Origin: Lentilactobacillus raoultii | Lineage (GTDB): Bacteria; Bacillota; Bacilli; Lactobacillales; Lactobacillaceae | DNA: 64,000 bases | Assembly: GCF_900411375.1 (NCBI RefSeq) | Contig: NZ_LS422984.1 | Span: 309,574 to 373,573, forward strand | Direction of reading: 5' to 3' | In this document: positions 17,364 to 26,410 of the stretch, piece by piece | Position numbering within the stretch: position 1 is the stretch's first letter | Layout of the letters: each line of letters begins with the position of its first letter | Program-made: the position numbers and the translations under genes | Notes under the pieces: model-generated | Told to the model about the DNA's origin: nothing | What the model saw: only the letters and a program-made list of their open reading frames with translations | Database searches by the model: none

Positions 17364-18212
17364 TTGAAGAAAATTGAACTTGGTGCCGCATTTATTAAGC
17401 AGAACCAGCACCTGTTTCGTTGCCCAGTATGTGACCAGCCTTTTAGTGAGGTGGTTCATTACCAACTAATCTGTCCTAATCGTCATTCGTTTGATTTATC
17501 AAAAAAGGGGACACTTTATTTTTTGAATCGATCAGCTAATAACGAGTATGATAAACAGATGTTGGTTTCAAGACAACGCTTGTTGAGTGCTGGATTATTT
17601 GATGGCATTATAAAAAAGGTTGGGGCCCAGTTAAAACCCGAACCGGAAACTATTTTGGATGTTGGCTGTGGTGAAGGCACCCCGCTGGCTCGCCTGTTAC
17701 AAGCAAGGCCTGGTAACGATACGGCGATTGGATTTGATATCTCGAAAGATGGGATTAATTTAGCAACTCAGTATAATCATCAGGCGTTTTTTTGTGTTGC
17801 TGATTTGGCCCATTTACCCTTTAATGATCATGTTTTTTCAACGGTGATTGATTTATTCTCGCCTTCTTCGTATAGTGAGTTTAACCGAGTCATTAAGCGT
17901 GGCGGCCAATTAATTAAAACCATCCCGAATAGCGGTTACCTGCAGGAATTACGTCAGTTATTATATGGTGAGCACCAAGCAAACAGTTTCTATTCTAATC
18001 AAAAGGTCCTGGCACTGTTTCGAAATCATTATCCAAATAGTAAGGTTGAATCGTTACGCTATCAATTTCAAATTCCAACAGGGTATCAGCACGACTTATT
18101 GATGATGACGCCACTTCATTGGGGACGTGGTCGTCGGCAAAACGTTTCGACACAGCTTGATGAATTAACCGAAATTACAGTTGATGTTTCAATTCTAATA
18201 ACACATTTTTAA
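17364..18212 (+). CDS. rlmA: 23S rRNA (guanine-N1)-methyltransferase, RlmA family
   Basis: The 282-residue protein starts at TTG 17364. The N-terminus carries a zinc-binding pattern (RCPVCDQPF ... ICPNRHSFD) with Cys-x2-Cys and Cys-x3-His. A class I SAM-binding fold follows (ILDVGCGEGTPL, then the acidic AIGFDIS). This layout is specific to RlmA-type enzymes that methylate G745 or G748 in helix 35 of 23S rRNA; the G748 form can influence tylosin response. Which of the two is present is not visible. The gene is 11 bases after rluD and 14 bases before trmL. Confidence 0.85.
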   Translation: MKKIELGAAFIKQNQHLFRCPVCDQPFSEVVHYQLICPNRHSFDLSKKGTLYFLNRSANNEYDKQMLVSRQRLLSAGLFDGIIKKVGAQLKPEPETILDVGCGEGTPLARLLQARPGNDTAIGFDISKDGINLATQYNHQAFFCVADLAHLPFNDHVFSTVIDLFSPSSYSEFNRVIKRGGQLIKTIPNSGYLQELRQLLYGEHQANSFYSNQKVLALFRNHYPNSKVESLRYQFQIPTGYQHDLLMMTPLHWGRGRRQNVSTQLDELTEITVDVSILITHF

Positions 18213-18226
18213 ACTTGGAGGAAGAA

Positions 18227-18739
18227 ATGGCTAACCACATTGTTTTATTTGAACCCTTAATGCCGGCAAATACCGGTAATATTGCAAGAACTTGTGCCGG
18301 CACTGATACTGTTTTAGATTTAATTGAACCCCTGGGGTTTAAAATGGATGATAAGCATTTGAAACGAGCTGGGTTGGATTATTGGGACAAGGTCAAAATT
18401 AATTATCATCAAAATTTGCCGGCTTTTTTAAAAACGGTCGACAATCCTAAAAATTTATTTCTAGTTTCAAAGTTTGCCAATCAGGACTATACGGATCCAG
18501 ACTATTCAGATCCAAACGAAGACTATTATTTATTATTCGGCAAGGAAACAACTGGGTTACCGGAACCGTTCATGAGGCAAAATCCCGAAAAAGCAATTCG
18601 AATTCCTCAGGATGATGCCCATATTCGCGCATTAAATTTATCCAATAGTTGTGCAATTGTCATCTATGAAGTTTTAAGACAGCAGCACTTCAATCAATTG
18701 GAACGAACGCATCGCTACCCGCACGATAAGCTTAAATAG
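18227..18739 (+). CDS. trmL: tRNA (cytidine/uridine-34 2'-O)-methyltransferase TrmL
   Basis: The 170-residue SPOUT enzyme starts at ATG 18227 behind TTGGAGGAAG. Its motifs are MPANTGNIARTCAGT at the N-terminus, LLFGKETTGLPEPFM in the middle, and the knot region IRIPQDDAHIRALNLSNSCAIVIYE. It methylates the ribose of the wobble base in tRNA-Leu species. It is last in the relQ operon, about 100 bases before ftsK. Confidence 0.93.
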   Translation: MANHIVLFEPLMPANTGNIARTCAGTDTVLDLIEPLGFKMDDKHLKRAGLDYWDKVKINYHQNLPAFLKTVDNPKNLFLVSKFANQDYTDPDYSDPNEDYYLLFGKETTGLPEPFMRQNPEKAIRIPQDDAHIRALNLSNSCAIVIYEVLRQQHFNQLERTHRYPHDKLK

Positions 18740-18837
18740 GACAGTGAGTTCTTTAAAGAGCCTAAGTGGTCCCAAAATTTTTGCTCGCCGAATAAGTGAT
18801 GAAAGATGACTATGTAGTTGATTTGAGGAGGTAGACC

Positions 18838-21168
18838 ATGGCGACAAAAAAAACTCGCAAACGAACAACTAAAAAACGCGGTCGACCAACTAAAAGCAAA
18901 AAATCAGATAACTTTTTCTCAAAGTATTCGATTAATCTTTTGGGACTTGTTGTCGCTATTTTAGCGTTGTTGGGGCTTCTTCACGCTGGTATCGTTGGTA
19001 TATTTGTGATTAATTTGATGCGAATCTTTGTTGGGAGTCTTTATCCGATTGGTTTGATTGTCGTCATGATTGGGAGCCTTTGGTTAACAGGATTTGCTCG
19101 ATTCCCTAAAATAAATTGGCGTTATTTTTTGGGAACTACCATGATCTTACTGGGAATTTTAATTACCCTTAGCTTGATAGAATATAGTCAAACTGCCCAG
19201 CCGGTTAATTTTATTTCTGCCAACTGGGGAAAGCTGACTGACGATATGGTTTCCTCAAACACGACCTCCAACATTGGTGGTGGCATTCTGGCAGCGGTTT
19301 GTTTTTCAAGCTTACATATGCTGGTTGGAAAAATCGGGGCCGGGATTGTCAGCGGGATGCTGGTGATCGCTGGGGGCTTTGTTTTATTCAATATTTCGTT
19401 TAGCAAAGCTTTTGTTGCCTGCCATCAGGGAATTAGTTTTTTAGGGGGCTTTTACCGGCGGCTTAAAAAGAAATTGGCTTCACGTTCTTCAAAAGCCAAG
19501 CCGGTTCAAGCGGCAAATCAACCAACTGTTGATCAACCAGCTGAACCGCTAACGTCGATACAACATGGTTCGAACGAAAGCCAACCAACGTCCTCAAAGT
19601 TTTCAACATCATCAATTACGATTTCTGGAATGGCCGTTTCGGATAAGAAGGCCAACCAAACTGATTCTAAGACAAATCAAGCTTCATCATCTACGGATCA
19701 AGCAGACGATGAAAATCCAACTAATGATGTGGATTTGGTTAATGTTCAGGAGGACGACGCTTATCAATTACCAACGGCGGATTTGTTAACTAAAATGTCA
19801 CAAGATGATCAATCAGGGGAATTGAAATCGATTGATCATAATGCCAAAGTCCTTCAAAAAACGTTGGATAGTTTTGGCGTCAAAGCGGAAATTAAACATG
19901 TCAGTTTAGGCCCATCGGTTACAAAATATGAAATTCATCCGGACATTGGGGTGAAAGTTAGCCGAATCGTTAATTTGGCAGATGACATTGCCTTGGCTTT
20001 AGCTGCTAAGGACATTCGAATTGAGGCGCCGATTCCTGGCAAATCGTTAGTGGGCATCGAGGTGCCCAATCGAAAAATTGCCACCGTTTCGTTTAGAGAC
20101 GTTGTTGAACATCAACCGGATAATCATGGTCACTTGCTTCAGGTTCCTCTTGGAAAAGACGTTAATGGCAATGTGATTACGGCTGATTTAACTAAAATGC
20201 CGCATTTGTTGATTGCCGGTTCGACCGGTAGTGGTAAATCAGTTGCGATTAACGGAATTATCACTAGCATTTTATTAAATGCCAAGCCAAGTCAGGTTAA
20301 ATTAATGTTAATTGATCCTAAAAAGGTTGAGTTGGGAGTCTATAATGGCATTCCTCATTTACTTAGCCCGGTGGTTTCGGAACCAAAGAAAGCGGCTAGA
20401 GCACTTCAAAAAGTGGTTTCCGAGATGGAAAATCGATATGAGTTGTTTGCCAAGTATGGTCAGCGAAAGATCAGCACGTTTAATGAATTTGCGACTAAAA
20501 ATAATCGTGAAAATGACGTTAAAATTCAACCCATGCCGTACATTGTGGTCATTGTGGATGAATTGGCCGACTTAATGATGACCGTTTCAAACGATGTTGA
20601 GGCAGCGATTATTCGCTTAGCCCAAATGGGTCGGGCTGCCGGCATTCACATGATTTTGGCAACTCAACGGCCATCCGTCGATGTTATTACCGGGTTGATT
20701 AAAGCCAATGTGCCCTCTAGGATTGCTTTTGCTGTTTCAAGTGGGATTGATTCACGAACCATTATTGATACAAATGGTGCAGAAAAGTTACTTGGTCGTG
20801 GCGATATGCTGTTTTTGCCAATTGATTCCAACACACCAATTCGGGTGCAGGGAGCCTTTATTCCCGATAAAGATGTTTCCCGGGTTGTAAAGTTCATCAC
20901 GAACCAGCAATCGGCTGATTACGATGAATCGATGATGGTTAGTGATGAGGAGATCAAGCAGGAGGATGAGCAAGAATCAGAGGACGATTTATTTGATGAT
21001 GCGCTGGCTTTTGTCGTTCAGGAGCAAAAGGCCAGCACGTCGCTACTTCAGCGGCATTTTCGAATTGGTTATAATCGAGCGGCTAGGTTAATTGATGATT
21101 TGGAAAACCGAGGCTATATTGGTCCTCAAAACGGCAGCAAGCCAAGGGAAGTCTTCAAAAAACAGTGA
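18838..21168 (+). CDS. ftsK: DNA translocase FtsK/SpoIIIE
   Basis: The 776-residue protein starts at ATG 18838 behind GAGGAGGTAG. A basic N-terminal tail precedes four membrane helices (about 30-195). A Ser/Thr/Gln-rich linker spans about 215-310. The motor has Walker A at about residue 461 ([13 protein letters not shown]) and Walker [12 protein letters not shown], and the C-terminal gamma winged helix binds oriented octamers ([22 protein letters not shown]). It pumps DNA through the closing septum. The last codons are unusual: the stop TGA (21166-21168) is part of the first unit of the 124-bp hairpin repeat, so the repeat forms the gene's 3' end. Confidence 0.95.
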   Translation: MATKKTRKRTTKKRGRPTKSKKSDNFFSKYSINLLGLVVAILALLGLLHAGIVGIFVINLMRIFVGSLYPIGLIVVMIGSLWLTGFARFPKINWRYFLGTTMILLGILITLSLIEYSQTAQPVNFISANWGKLTDDMVSSNTTSNIGGGILAAVCFSSLHMLVGKIGAGIVSGMLVIAGGFVLFNISFSKAFVACHQGISFLGGFYRRLKKKLASRSSKAKPVQAANQPTVDQPAEPLTSIQHGSNESQPTSSKFSTSSITISGMAVSDKKANQTDSKTNQASSSTDQADDENPTNDVDLVNVQEDDAYQLPTADLLTKMSQDDQSGELKSIDHNAKVLQKTLDSFGVKAEIKHVSLGPSVTKYEIHPDIGVKVSRIVNLADDIALALAAKDIRIEAPIPGKSLVGIEVPNRKIATVSFRDVVEHQPDNHGHLLQVPLGKDVNGNVITADLTKMPHLLIAGSTGSGKSVAINGIITSILLNAKPSQVKLMLIDPKKVELGVYNGIPHLLSPVVSEPKKAARALQKVVSEMENRYELFAKYGQRKISTFNEFATKNNRENDVKIQPMPYIVVIVDELADLMMTVSNDVEAAIIRLAQMGRAAGIHMILATQRPSVDVITGLIKANVPSRIAFAVSSGIDSRTIIDTNGAEKLLGRGDMLFLPIDSNTPIRVQGAFIPDKDVSRVVKFITNQQSADYDESMMVSDEEIKQEDEQESEDDLFDDALAFVVQEQKASTSLLQRHFRIGYNRAARLIDDLENRGYIGPQNGSKPREVFKKQ

Positions 21169-21466
21169 GCGAAGCCAAACGGTTAGCATCTGGAATATAA
21201 GGCGTCGATTGGGGAAATTCCGGGTTTGGATTTTTCCAATCGATCCCTTATATGGAATGATGCTGTTTGGTGTAGCTGTCCTAATTCAGTGAGTGAATCC
21301 AAGCGGTTAGCATCTGGAGTATAAGGCGTTGATTCGGGAAAGCCTGATTTTGGCTTTTTCGAATCAATCCCTTATACGGAATGATGCTGCTTGGAGGAAC
21401 TGTCCTAATTCAGTGAGCGAAGCCAAACGGTTAGCATCTGGAATATAAGGTCGCTGATTATAGGAC
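21164..21466. repeat. Tandem 124-bp hairpin repeat, locus A (two full units and one partial)
   Basis: Units begin with AGTGAG at 21164, 21288 and 21412, exactly 124 bp apart; the third is cut after about 55 bp. Each full unit folds almost end to end. Outer arms pair CCAAAC with GTTTGG and AGCATC with GATGCT, then ATATAAGG with CCTTATAT, then the variable arm GTCGATTGG with CCAATCGAT, then an inner GGAAA/TTTCC stem. In unit 2 the same positions read GTATAAGG/CCTTATAC and GTTGATTCG/CGAATCAAT, so the arms changed together. Related units lie at 44986-45139 and 54131-54478. No transposase, target duplication or coding pattern is seen. Confidence 0.9.
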
Positions 21467-21508
21467 AAAAAAAGACCACCCTTTAATTAATTAATGGGTA
21501 GCCTTAAG
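21463..21508 (-). terminator. Terminator of the DUF4044 gene
   Basis: Read on the minus strand, GGCTACCC pairs with GGGTGGTC across an AT-rich loop and is followed by seven T. It lies about 20 bases past the stop of the small gene at 21526-21681. Confidence 0.7.
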
Positions 21509-21525
21509 TATTCAATACTGAATAG

Positions 21526-21681
21526 TTACTGCTGGTTCATAATGGTGATCACAGCGGAAGCCAGTAGTGAGCCGACAGTCGCAATAATCATAATCCATAC
21601 AAATACCAGTGTAATTTTTTGAAACGTTGATCTTTTTTTTCGTGCCAAGATTTGCACCACTTTCTGATTATATTCACTCAT
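21526..21681 (-). CDS. Small DUF4044-type membrane protein
   Basis: The 51-residue protein has a basic N-terminal part (ARKKRSTFQK) and one membrane helix (ITLVFVWIMIIATVGSLL). This matches the short lactobacillar DUF4044 family, which is commonly found just upstream of mraZ. ATG 21681 has no clear SD. An inner TTG, preceded by a GGTG and giving a protein that begins with ARKKRSTFQK, is the likelier start by family resemblance and would yield about 39 residues. Function is unknown. It is transcribed away from DUF3397 and has its own terminator. Confidence 0.7.
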   Translation of the reverse strand: MSEYNQKVVQILARKKRSTFQKITLVFVWIMIIATVGSLLASAVITIMNQQ

Positions 21682-21742
21682 AAGTCTAACGGTCATTATC
21701 AGTCATTGCAATATGTTTTGTCAAAATTGGGAGGTCAAATCG

Positions 21743-22120
21743 ATGCAATTTCCTTCGTGGACAGTCATGACAGTAGTGTTTTTGGGCCAATTGGTTTTTC
21801 TGTTATTGGTTGCCAGTATTATGATATTAATTCGTAAAAATCGGTCAATTAAAAATCGGTTTGCCATTGTTCCAATTGATCTATGGCCGCCATTTTTATT
21901 GGTCTTTATTCAGCAACTAAGCGGAACGATATCGGAAAGATCAGTTTTGCCACAAATTGTGATTATTTGGATGACTATTGGACTGGTTGTCCTCCTTTGG
22001 CAAATTTTGACAGATCGTGAAATGACTTATCGACGATTTTTCGTATTGTTTTGGCGTTTAAGTGACTTGTTGTTGGTAATTGGATGGCTCGGCACTTTTT
22101 CGTACTTTTTGTTTCAATAG
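21743..22120 (+). CDS. DUF3397 family membrane protein
   Basis: The 125-residue protein starts at ATG 21743 behind TTGGGAGG. Four hydrophobic helices are visible: about 4-28, 43-60, 68-87 and 103-125. Proteins of this family are found upstream of mraZ in lactobacilli and have no known function; position suggests a link to envelope growth. A strong terminator follows, so it is probably not co-transcribed with the dcw cluster. Confidence 0.8.
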   Translation: MQFPSWTVMTVVFLGQLVFLLLVASIMILIRKNRSIKNRFAIVPIDLWPPFLLVFIQQLSGTISERSVLPQIVIIWMTIGLVVLLWQILTDREMTYRRFFVLFWRLSDLLLVIGWLGTFSYFLFQ

Positions 22121-22147
22121 CCAGTGTTATGAGTATCAAAAAATAAA

Positions 22148-22197
22148 AAAGTAGGACTTGGGAATTTCAATAGTTGGATTCCTAAGTCCTTTTTATT
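22148..22197 (+). terminator. Terminator after the DUF3397 gene
   Basis: A 13-bp stem (AGGACTTGGGAAT / ATTCCTAAGTCCT) is followed by TTTTTATTTT. Confidence 0.9.
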
Positions 22198-22309
22198 TTG
22201 CCCCACATGATTGCCACCAGTTACCAATCCCTTCGTGGCAGGCTTTGTGAACCTTTAATCTTTTATCTAAAAATCATTGTGACATTCTTTTTACAAAAAT
22301 CGGGGCAAT

Positions 22310-22344
22310 GTGGTTGGTAGTGGGGAATTGTGGTAAAATGTGAT
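22310..22344 (+). promoter_or_regulatory. Probable MraZ operator: four GTGRK repeats at exact 10-bp spacing
   Basis: GTGGT, GTGGG, GTGGT and GTGAT start at 22310, 22320, 22330 and 22340, one per helical turn, just before mraZ. A likely -10 (TAAAAT, 22334-22339) lies between the last two. Known MraZ proteins bind direct repeats of this kind (TGGGN with 5-bp gaps in E. coli) and repress their own cluster. The periodicity is seen directly; the function is inferred from that family. Confidence 0.75.
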
Positions 22345-22373
22345 TGCAAGCTGAAATTAAGGGGGATGAATGG

Positions 22374-22799
22374 ATGCTTCTTGGTGAATACCAGCATAAT
22401 ATTGATGCCAAAGGGCGGATTATCATCCCAGCTAAATTTCGTCAGGATCTTGGTAACAAGTTCGTCATTACACGAGGCATGGATGGCTGTTTATTTGGAT
22501 ATCCAATGTCTGAATGGGAAAAAGTTGAGGGTAAGATCGACTCGCTTTCAGTTAATAAACGAGACGTTCGGGCCTTTACGCGTTTTTTCTTTTCGGCTGC
22601 TCAGGAATGTGAATTTGATAAACAAGGTCGCGTTAATATTCCTAGTATCTTAAGGTATTACGCTAAAATCGAAAAAAAGTGTGTCGTGGTTGGTGTTTCG
22701 AATCGGATTGAGATTTGGAGCGAACAGGCTTGGCATGACTTCACTAATGATGCGGCAGCCCATTTTGATGAGATTGCCGAGAACATCATTGATCTTTAA
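22374..22799 (+). CDS. mraZ: Transcriptional regulator MraZ
   Basis: The 141-residue protein starts at ATG 22374 (GGGGGATGAATGG upstream). It contains two SpoVT/AbrB-like halves, each with the family DxKGR-type signature ([15 protein letters not shown] and [17 protein letters not shown]). MraZ forms a ring that binds repeats in its own promoter; such repeats are seen at 22310-22344. It opens the dcw cluster. Confidence 0.95.
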   Translation: MLLGEYQHNIDAKGRIIIPAKFRQDLGNKFVITRGMDGCLFGYPMSEWEKVEGKIDSLSVNKRDVRAFTRFFFSAAQECEFDKQGRVNIPSILRYYAKIEKKCVVVGVSNRIEIWSEQAWHDFTNDAAAHFDEIAENIIDL

Positions 22800-22841
22800 A
22801 ACTAACCAAAATAACTAGGCTAACTGAAAAGTGGTGATTGA

Positions 22842-23807
22842 ATGTCTGATTTTGAGCATGTTACCGTTTTGCTGCGGGAAGCGGTAAACGGCTTAGACGT
22901 TGATCCCAACGGTACATACGTCGATGCAACGCTGGGTGGTGGGGGACACACCACAGAAATTTTAAAACAATTGAATAAGGGACACTTGTATTCGTTTGAT
23001 CAAGACGAGGAAGCAATTTCGTATAATCAACAACATCTTCAGTCGTTTATTGAGGATGGTCGACTAGTGCTTGTCCATAACAATTTTCGAAAACTTCGAA
23101 CGGCTTTAAAAAAATTTAACGTTAAACAACTTAACGGCGTTGTTTATGATTTGGGGGTTTCATCACCTCAGTTTGATGAAGCTGGCCGGGGATTCAGTTA
23201 TCGATTTGACGCCAGGCTGGATATGCGAATGGATCAGACACAATCATTGGATGCTTGGGAAATTATTAATCAATGGCCTTATGAAAAGCTGGTGCGAATT
23301 TTTTACCGATATGGTGAAGAAAAGTTTGCCAAATCAATTGCCCGAAGAATCGAGCAAACAAGAAAAAGTCGTCCGATTAATACGACAACTGATTTGGTCG
23401 TGCTAATTAAAGAAGCAATTCCGGCAGCTGCCAGGCGTCACGGTGGCCATCCGGCCAAAAAAGTTTTTCAAGCAGTCAGAATTGCAGTGAATGATGAATT
23501 ATCGGCTTTAGAGGATTCGTTGGAGCAAGCGCTGGATTTACTGGCAGTTGGGGGACGAATCAGTGTGATTACGTTCCAATCGTTGGAAGACCGTTTGGTT
23601 AAGACGATGTTTAAGGAAAAATCATCGTTACCGGAATTGCCGCCTAATTTACCGGTTGTTCCCGCTGAACTTCAGCCAAAATTTAAATTAATTACCCGCA
23701 AGCCAATTACACCCAGTGAGGCGGAATTGGCGAAAAATCATCGCGCTCATAGCGCTAAGTTGCGAATCATTGAACGAACAAAATCTAGTGGAAAGAAGAA
23801 TACATAA
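22842..23807 (+). CDS. rsmH: 16S rRNA (cytosine-1402 N4)-methyltransferase RsmH (MraW)
   Basis: The 321-residue protein starts at ATG 22842 behind AAAGTGGTG. It has the SAM-binding loop [11 protein letters not shown], the [20 protein letters not shown] signature and the [15 protein letters not shown] segment of the MraW family. It methylates C1402 in the decoding centre of 16S rRNA. It is the second gene of the dcw cluster, followed by ftsL after two bases. Confidence 0.97.
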   Translation: MSDFEHVTVLLREAVNGLDVDPNGTYVDATLGGGGHTTEILKQLNKGHLYSFDQDEEAISYNQQHLQSFIEDGRLVLVHNNFRKLRTALKKFNVKQLNGVVYDLGVSSPQFDEAGRGFSYRFDARLDMRMDQTQSLDAWEIINQWPYEKLVRIFYRYGEEKFAKSIARRIEQTRKSRPINTTTDLVVLIKEAIPAAARRHGGHPAKKVFQAVRIAVNDELSALEDSLEQALDLLAVGGRISVITFQSLEDRLVKTMFKEKSSLPELPPNLPVVPAELQPKFKLITRKPITPSEAELAKNHRAHSAKLRIIERTKSSGKKNT

Positions 23808-23809
23808 GT

Positions 23810-24196
23810 ATGGCACAGAATAATTTAGCACGTAATCTAACTCAAGAAGAACCAGAACAACCTTATGTTTCAACACCGAGGCGGGTCAGTCAGCCCGGAC
23901 GTCAACCTGGTTTTAGTCCACGGTTGCGGTTGAACGCCTTTGAAAAGGTATTGATTATTGGTGGCAGTATCTTGTTGACGGGATTAATGTTAATGGTGGT
24001 TTCCTCTAAGATTGCACTATCTAATTCGCAACATGAACTGCAACATTTAGACACTCGAATCTCCAACATTCACAATGACAATACGAATTTAAAACAGCAA
24101 ATCGGCGAACTTCAAAGTAGTAGCCGGTTGCAGAAAATTGCCAAAGAAAATGGGATGTCTCTCTCCAATGGAAATATAAGGAATGTTACAAAATGA
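23810..24196 (+). CDS. ftsL: Cell division protein FtsL
   Basis: The 128-residue bitopic protein has a polar cytoplasmic tail of about 43 residues, one membrane helix (about 45-68, VLIIGGSILLTGLMLMVV) and an outer coiled coil (about 70-112). It joins DivIB and DivIC in the divisome and helps activate FtsW/PBP2B. Sequence conservation is low, as usual, so the call rests on topology and on the rsmH-ftsL-pbpB order. Its stop overlaps the pbpB start. Confidence 0.9.
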   Translation: MAQNNLARNLTQEEPEQPYVSTPRRVSQPGRQPGFSPRLRLNAFEKVLIIGGSILLTGLMLMVVSSKIALSNSQHELQHLDTRISNIHNDNTNLKQQIGELQSSSRLQKIAKENGMSLSNGNIRNVTK

Positions 24197-26352
24197 AAGA
24201 ACCACAAAACCGTTCTGAAGAAAATTTAAAAGCCCGTAAAAATCGAAAGCTCGTTGGAATCTCACTGCTTTTGATTTTTTTCATTGTCTTTTTAATCCTA
24301 TCTCTGCGGCTAATGGTCATTGCGGTGGGCAAAAACGTTAAACACGTGAATTTAAATGAGCGTGCGGAAAAATTATATAACCAGACGCAAACCATAAAGG
24401 CTAAACGTGGGACCATTTACGATGCCAGCGGGAGTCCGATTGCAGAAGACACCAGTACATATTCACTCTATGCCGTTCTTGATAAAAATCAGCGCGGCTT
24501 AAATGATAAGCCACTGTATGTTGTTAACAAGAACAAAACAGCTCGGGTTCTTTCGAAGTATCTGCCAATCAGTCAAAAGAAGGCTTTAAAGATTCTATCA
24601 CCCAAGCATGGCAGCCCGTTTCAAGTTGAATTTGGCAGTGCAGGCACTAATATTTCATTAATTACGAAGAAAAAAATCGAAGCGAAGCATCTACCGGGAA
24701 TTAACTTCGTTCAGCAGCAAGCCCGTTTGTATCCCAACGGCGTTTTCTCATCCAATTTAATCGGGGTCGCTACATCTCAAAATGATAAGAAGACCGGCAC
24801 CTCGGGATTAGTTGGTCAGATGGGCATTGAAAAGGCCTTTAATAAGCAGCTTGCCGGAACTAATGGGTTTAAGAATGCTGATTATGATGTCTATGGCTAT
24901 AAGCTACCCGGTAAAAAACAAAAAGAGCGTCGGGTTAAAAATGGCGATAACATTTATACGACAATTGATTCTCGAATTCAAAGTTTATTGGAAAGCGAAA
25001 TGACTTCCGTCCAATCACAGGTTCACCCAGCTTCTTTAAACGCAATTTTAATGGATGCTAAAACCGGCAAGATTGTCGCTGAATCGCAACGACCGAGTTT
25101 TAATGCGGCGACAATGTCGGGAATCGGTAAAGCTTGGACTAATACGTTTACTTCTGATAGCTTTGAACCCGGCTCAACGATGAAAATTTTTACGCTTTCT
25201 GCATCGATTGATTCAGGCCAATTTCATGGTAATGACACCTACGAATCTGGTCGGTATTCGATTGACGGCAAAATTGTGCCGGACTGGGACACTGCCGGTT
25301 GGGGGTACATTACTTACAACAAAGGTTTTGCACTGTCGAGTAATGTTGCGATGGCTCATTTGGAACAGCAAATGGGGCCGAAGACGTGGAAAAAATACAT
25401 TCAAAAGTTTGGTTTCCTAAAATCCACTCATTCAGGGTTACCAAATGAACTGGCCGGTAGAATTCAATTTAACTACCCGATTGAACAGGCTGATACCGCC
25501 TTTGGTCAGGGAATTGAAATTACGCCGATTCAGATGATGCAGGCTTTAACTGCAGTATCAAATAATGGTAAAATGATGAAGCCGTACTTTATTTCAAAGA
25601 TAACGGATCCAAATACTGGTAAAACGGTTAAAAAATACGGTCCCAAACAAGTTGGTCGGCCAATTCGTTCTTCAACGGCTAAAAAAGTTCGCGAACACAT
25701 GCAGGACGTGGTTTATAAATCGTACGGCATCGGGCATGATTATAAGATAAAAGGGTATCGGGTAGCTGCTAAAACCGGAACGGCGCAAGTTAGCAATGGT
25801 TATGGCGGTTATGCTTCAGGTGATGATAGTTATCTATATTCGGTAGCTGGAATGGTCCCTGCTCAAAACCCAAGATACGTTATGTATGTGACGATGAAGC
25901 AGCCAAAGTTGACTGGTACCAAAACGGCAACCCAGTTAATGGCAGAGATTTTTAAACCGGTAATTGTTCGAGCATTGCAGAATTCGAATACGAAGCAAAC
26001 AGTGGTTAAAAAACGGGTGCCAACTGTGGCTTACCAAACAACTACTGAGGCTAAACGAATTTTAAATGAAAAGAACTTTGATGTCGTCACAATTGGCAAT
26101 GGCACGACGGTTGTGAAACAGTCGCCAGGTGCCAATCATCAGTTAGCAGAACAGAAACGGGTTTTTATTTTGACCAACGGCACTTGGAAAATGCCGAGGA
26201 TTATTGGTTGGTCCAAACATGACATTGAGACATTCTGCCACTTAACCGGTTTGAAATTGGCGGCAACTGGATCCGGGTATGCGGATAGTCAAAGTATCAA
26301 CTTTTCACGGACAATTAAGAAAGGTCAAACTTTAAAAGTAAATTTTGAGTAA
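24193..26352 (+). CDS. pbpB: Penicillin-binding protein 2B (septal transpeptidase) with PASTA region
   Basis: The 719-residue class B PBP has a short cytoplasmic tail, one membrane helix (about 20-45), the dimerisation domain with the conserved AKRGTIYDASG, and a transpeptidase domain. The SxxK serine is S328 (PGSTMKIF), SxN is in ALSSNVAMAHL, and KTG is at K527 (AAKTGTAQVS). The C-terminal part from about 600 fits two PASTA repeats (TEAKRILNEKNFDVV and KMPRIIGWSKHDIETF). It cross-links septal peptidoglycan. It overlaps ftsL by four bases. Confidence 0.95.
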   Translation: MKEPQNRSEENLKARKNRKLVGISLLLIFFIVFLILSLRLMVIAVGKNVKHVNLNERAEKLYNQTQTIKAKRGTIYDASGSPIAEDTSTYSLYAVLDKNQRGLNDKPLYVVNKNKTARVLSKYLPISQKKALKILSPKHGSPFQVEFGSAGTNISLITKKKIEAKHLPGINFVQQQARLYPNGVFSSNLIGVATSQNDKKTGTSGLVGQMGIEKAFNKQLAGTNGFKNADYDVYGYKLPGKKQKERRVKNGDNIYTTIDSRIQSLLESEMTSVQSQVHPASLNAILMDAKTGKIVAESQRPSFNAATMSGIGKAWTNTFTSDSFEPGSTMKIFTLSASIDSGQFHGNDTYESGRYSIDGKIVPDWDTAGWGYITYNKGFALSSNVAMAHLEQQMGPKTWKKYIQKFGFLKSTHSGLPNELAGRIQFNYPIEQADTAFGQGIEITPIQMMQALTAVSNNGKMMKPYFISKITDPNTGKTVKKYGPKQVGRPIRSSTAKKVREHMQDVVYKSYGIGHDYKIKGYRVAAKTGTAQVSNGYGGYASGDDSYLYSVAGMVPAQNPRYVMYVTMKQPKLTGTKTATQLMAEIFKPVIVRALQNSNTKQTVVKKRVPTVAYQTTTEAKRILNEKNFDVVTIGNGTTVVKQSPGANHQLAEQKRVFILTNGTWKMPRIIGWSKHDIETFCHLTGLKLAATGSGYADSQSINFSRTIKKGQTLKVNFE

Positions 26353-26410
26353 CTTATTTAATTAGGCTTAATAAATTTAATATCATGTTTAAGGATGGTT
26401 CTAAAAGAAA

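Noticed and set aside
21092..21292. Open frame across repeat locus A that shares a 40-residue translated stretch with a frame at 45011-45193
   Set aside because: The similarity is only the DNA repeat being read in the same frame; there is no SD, other units have different arms, and the protein follows the hairpin sequence.
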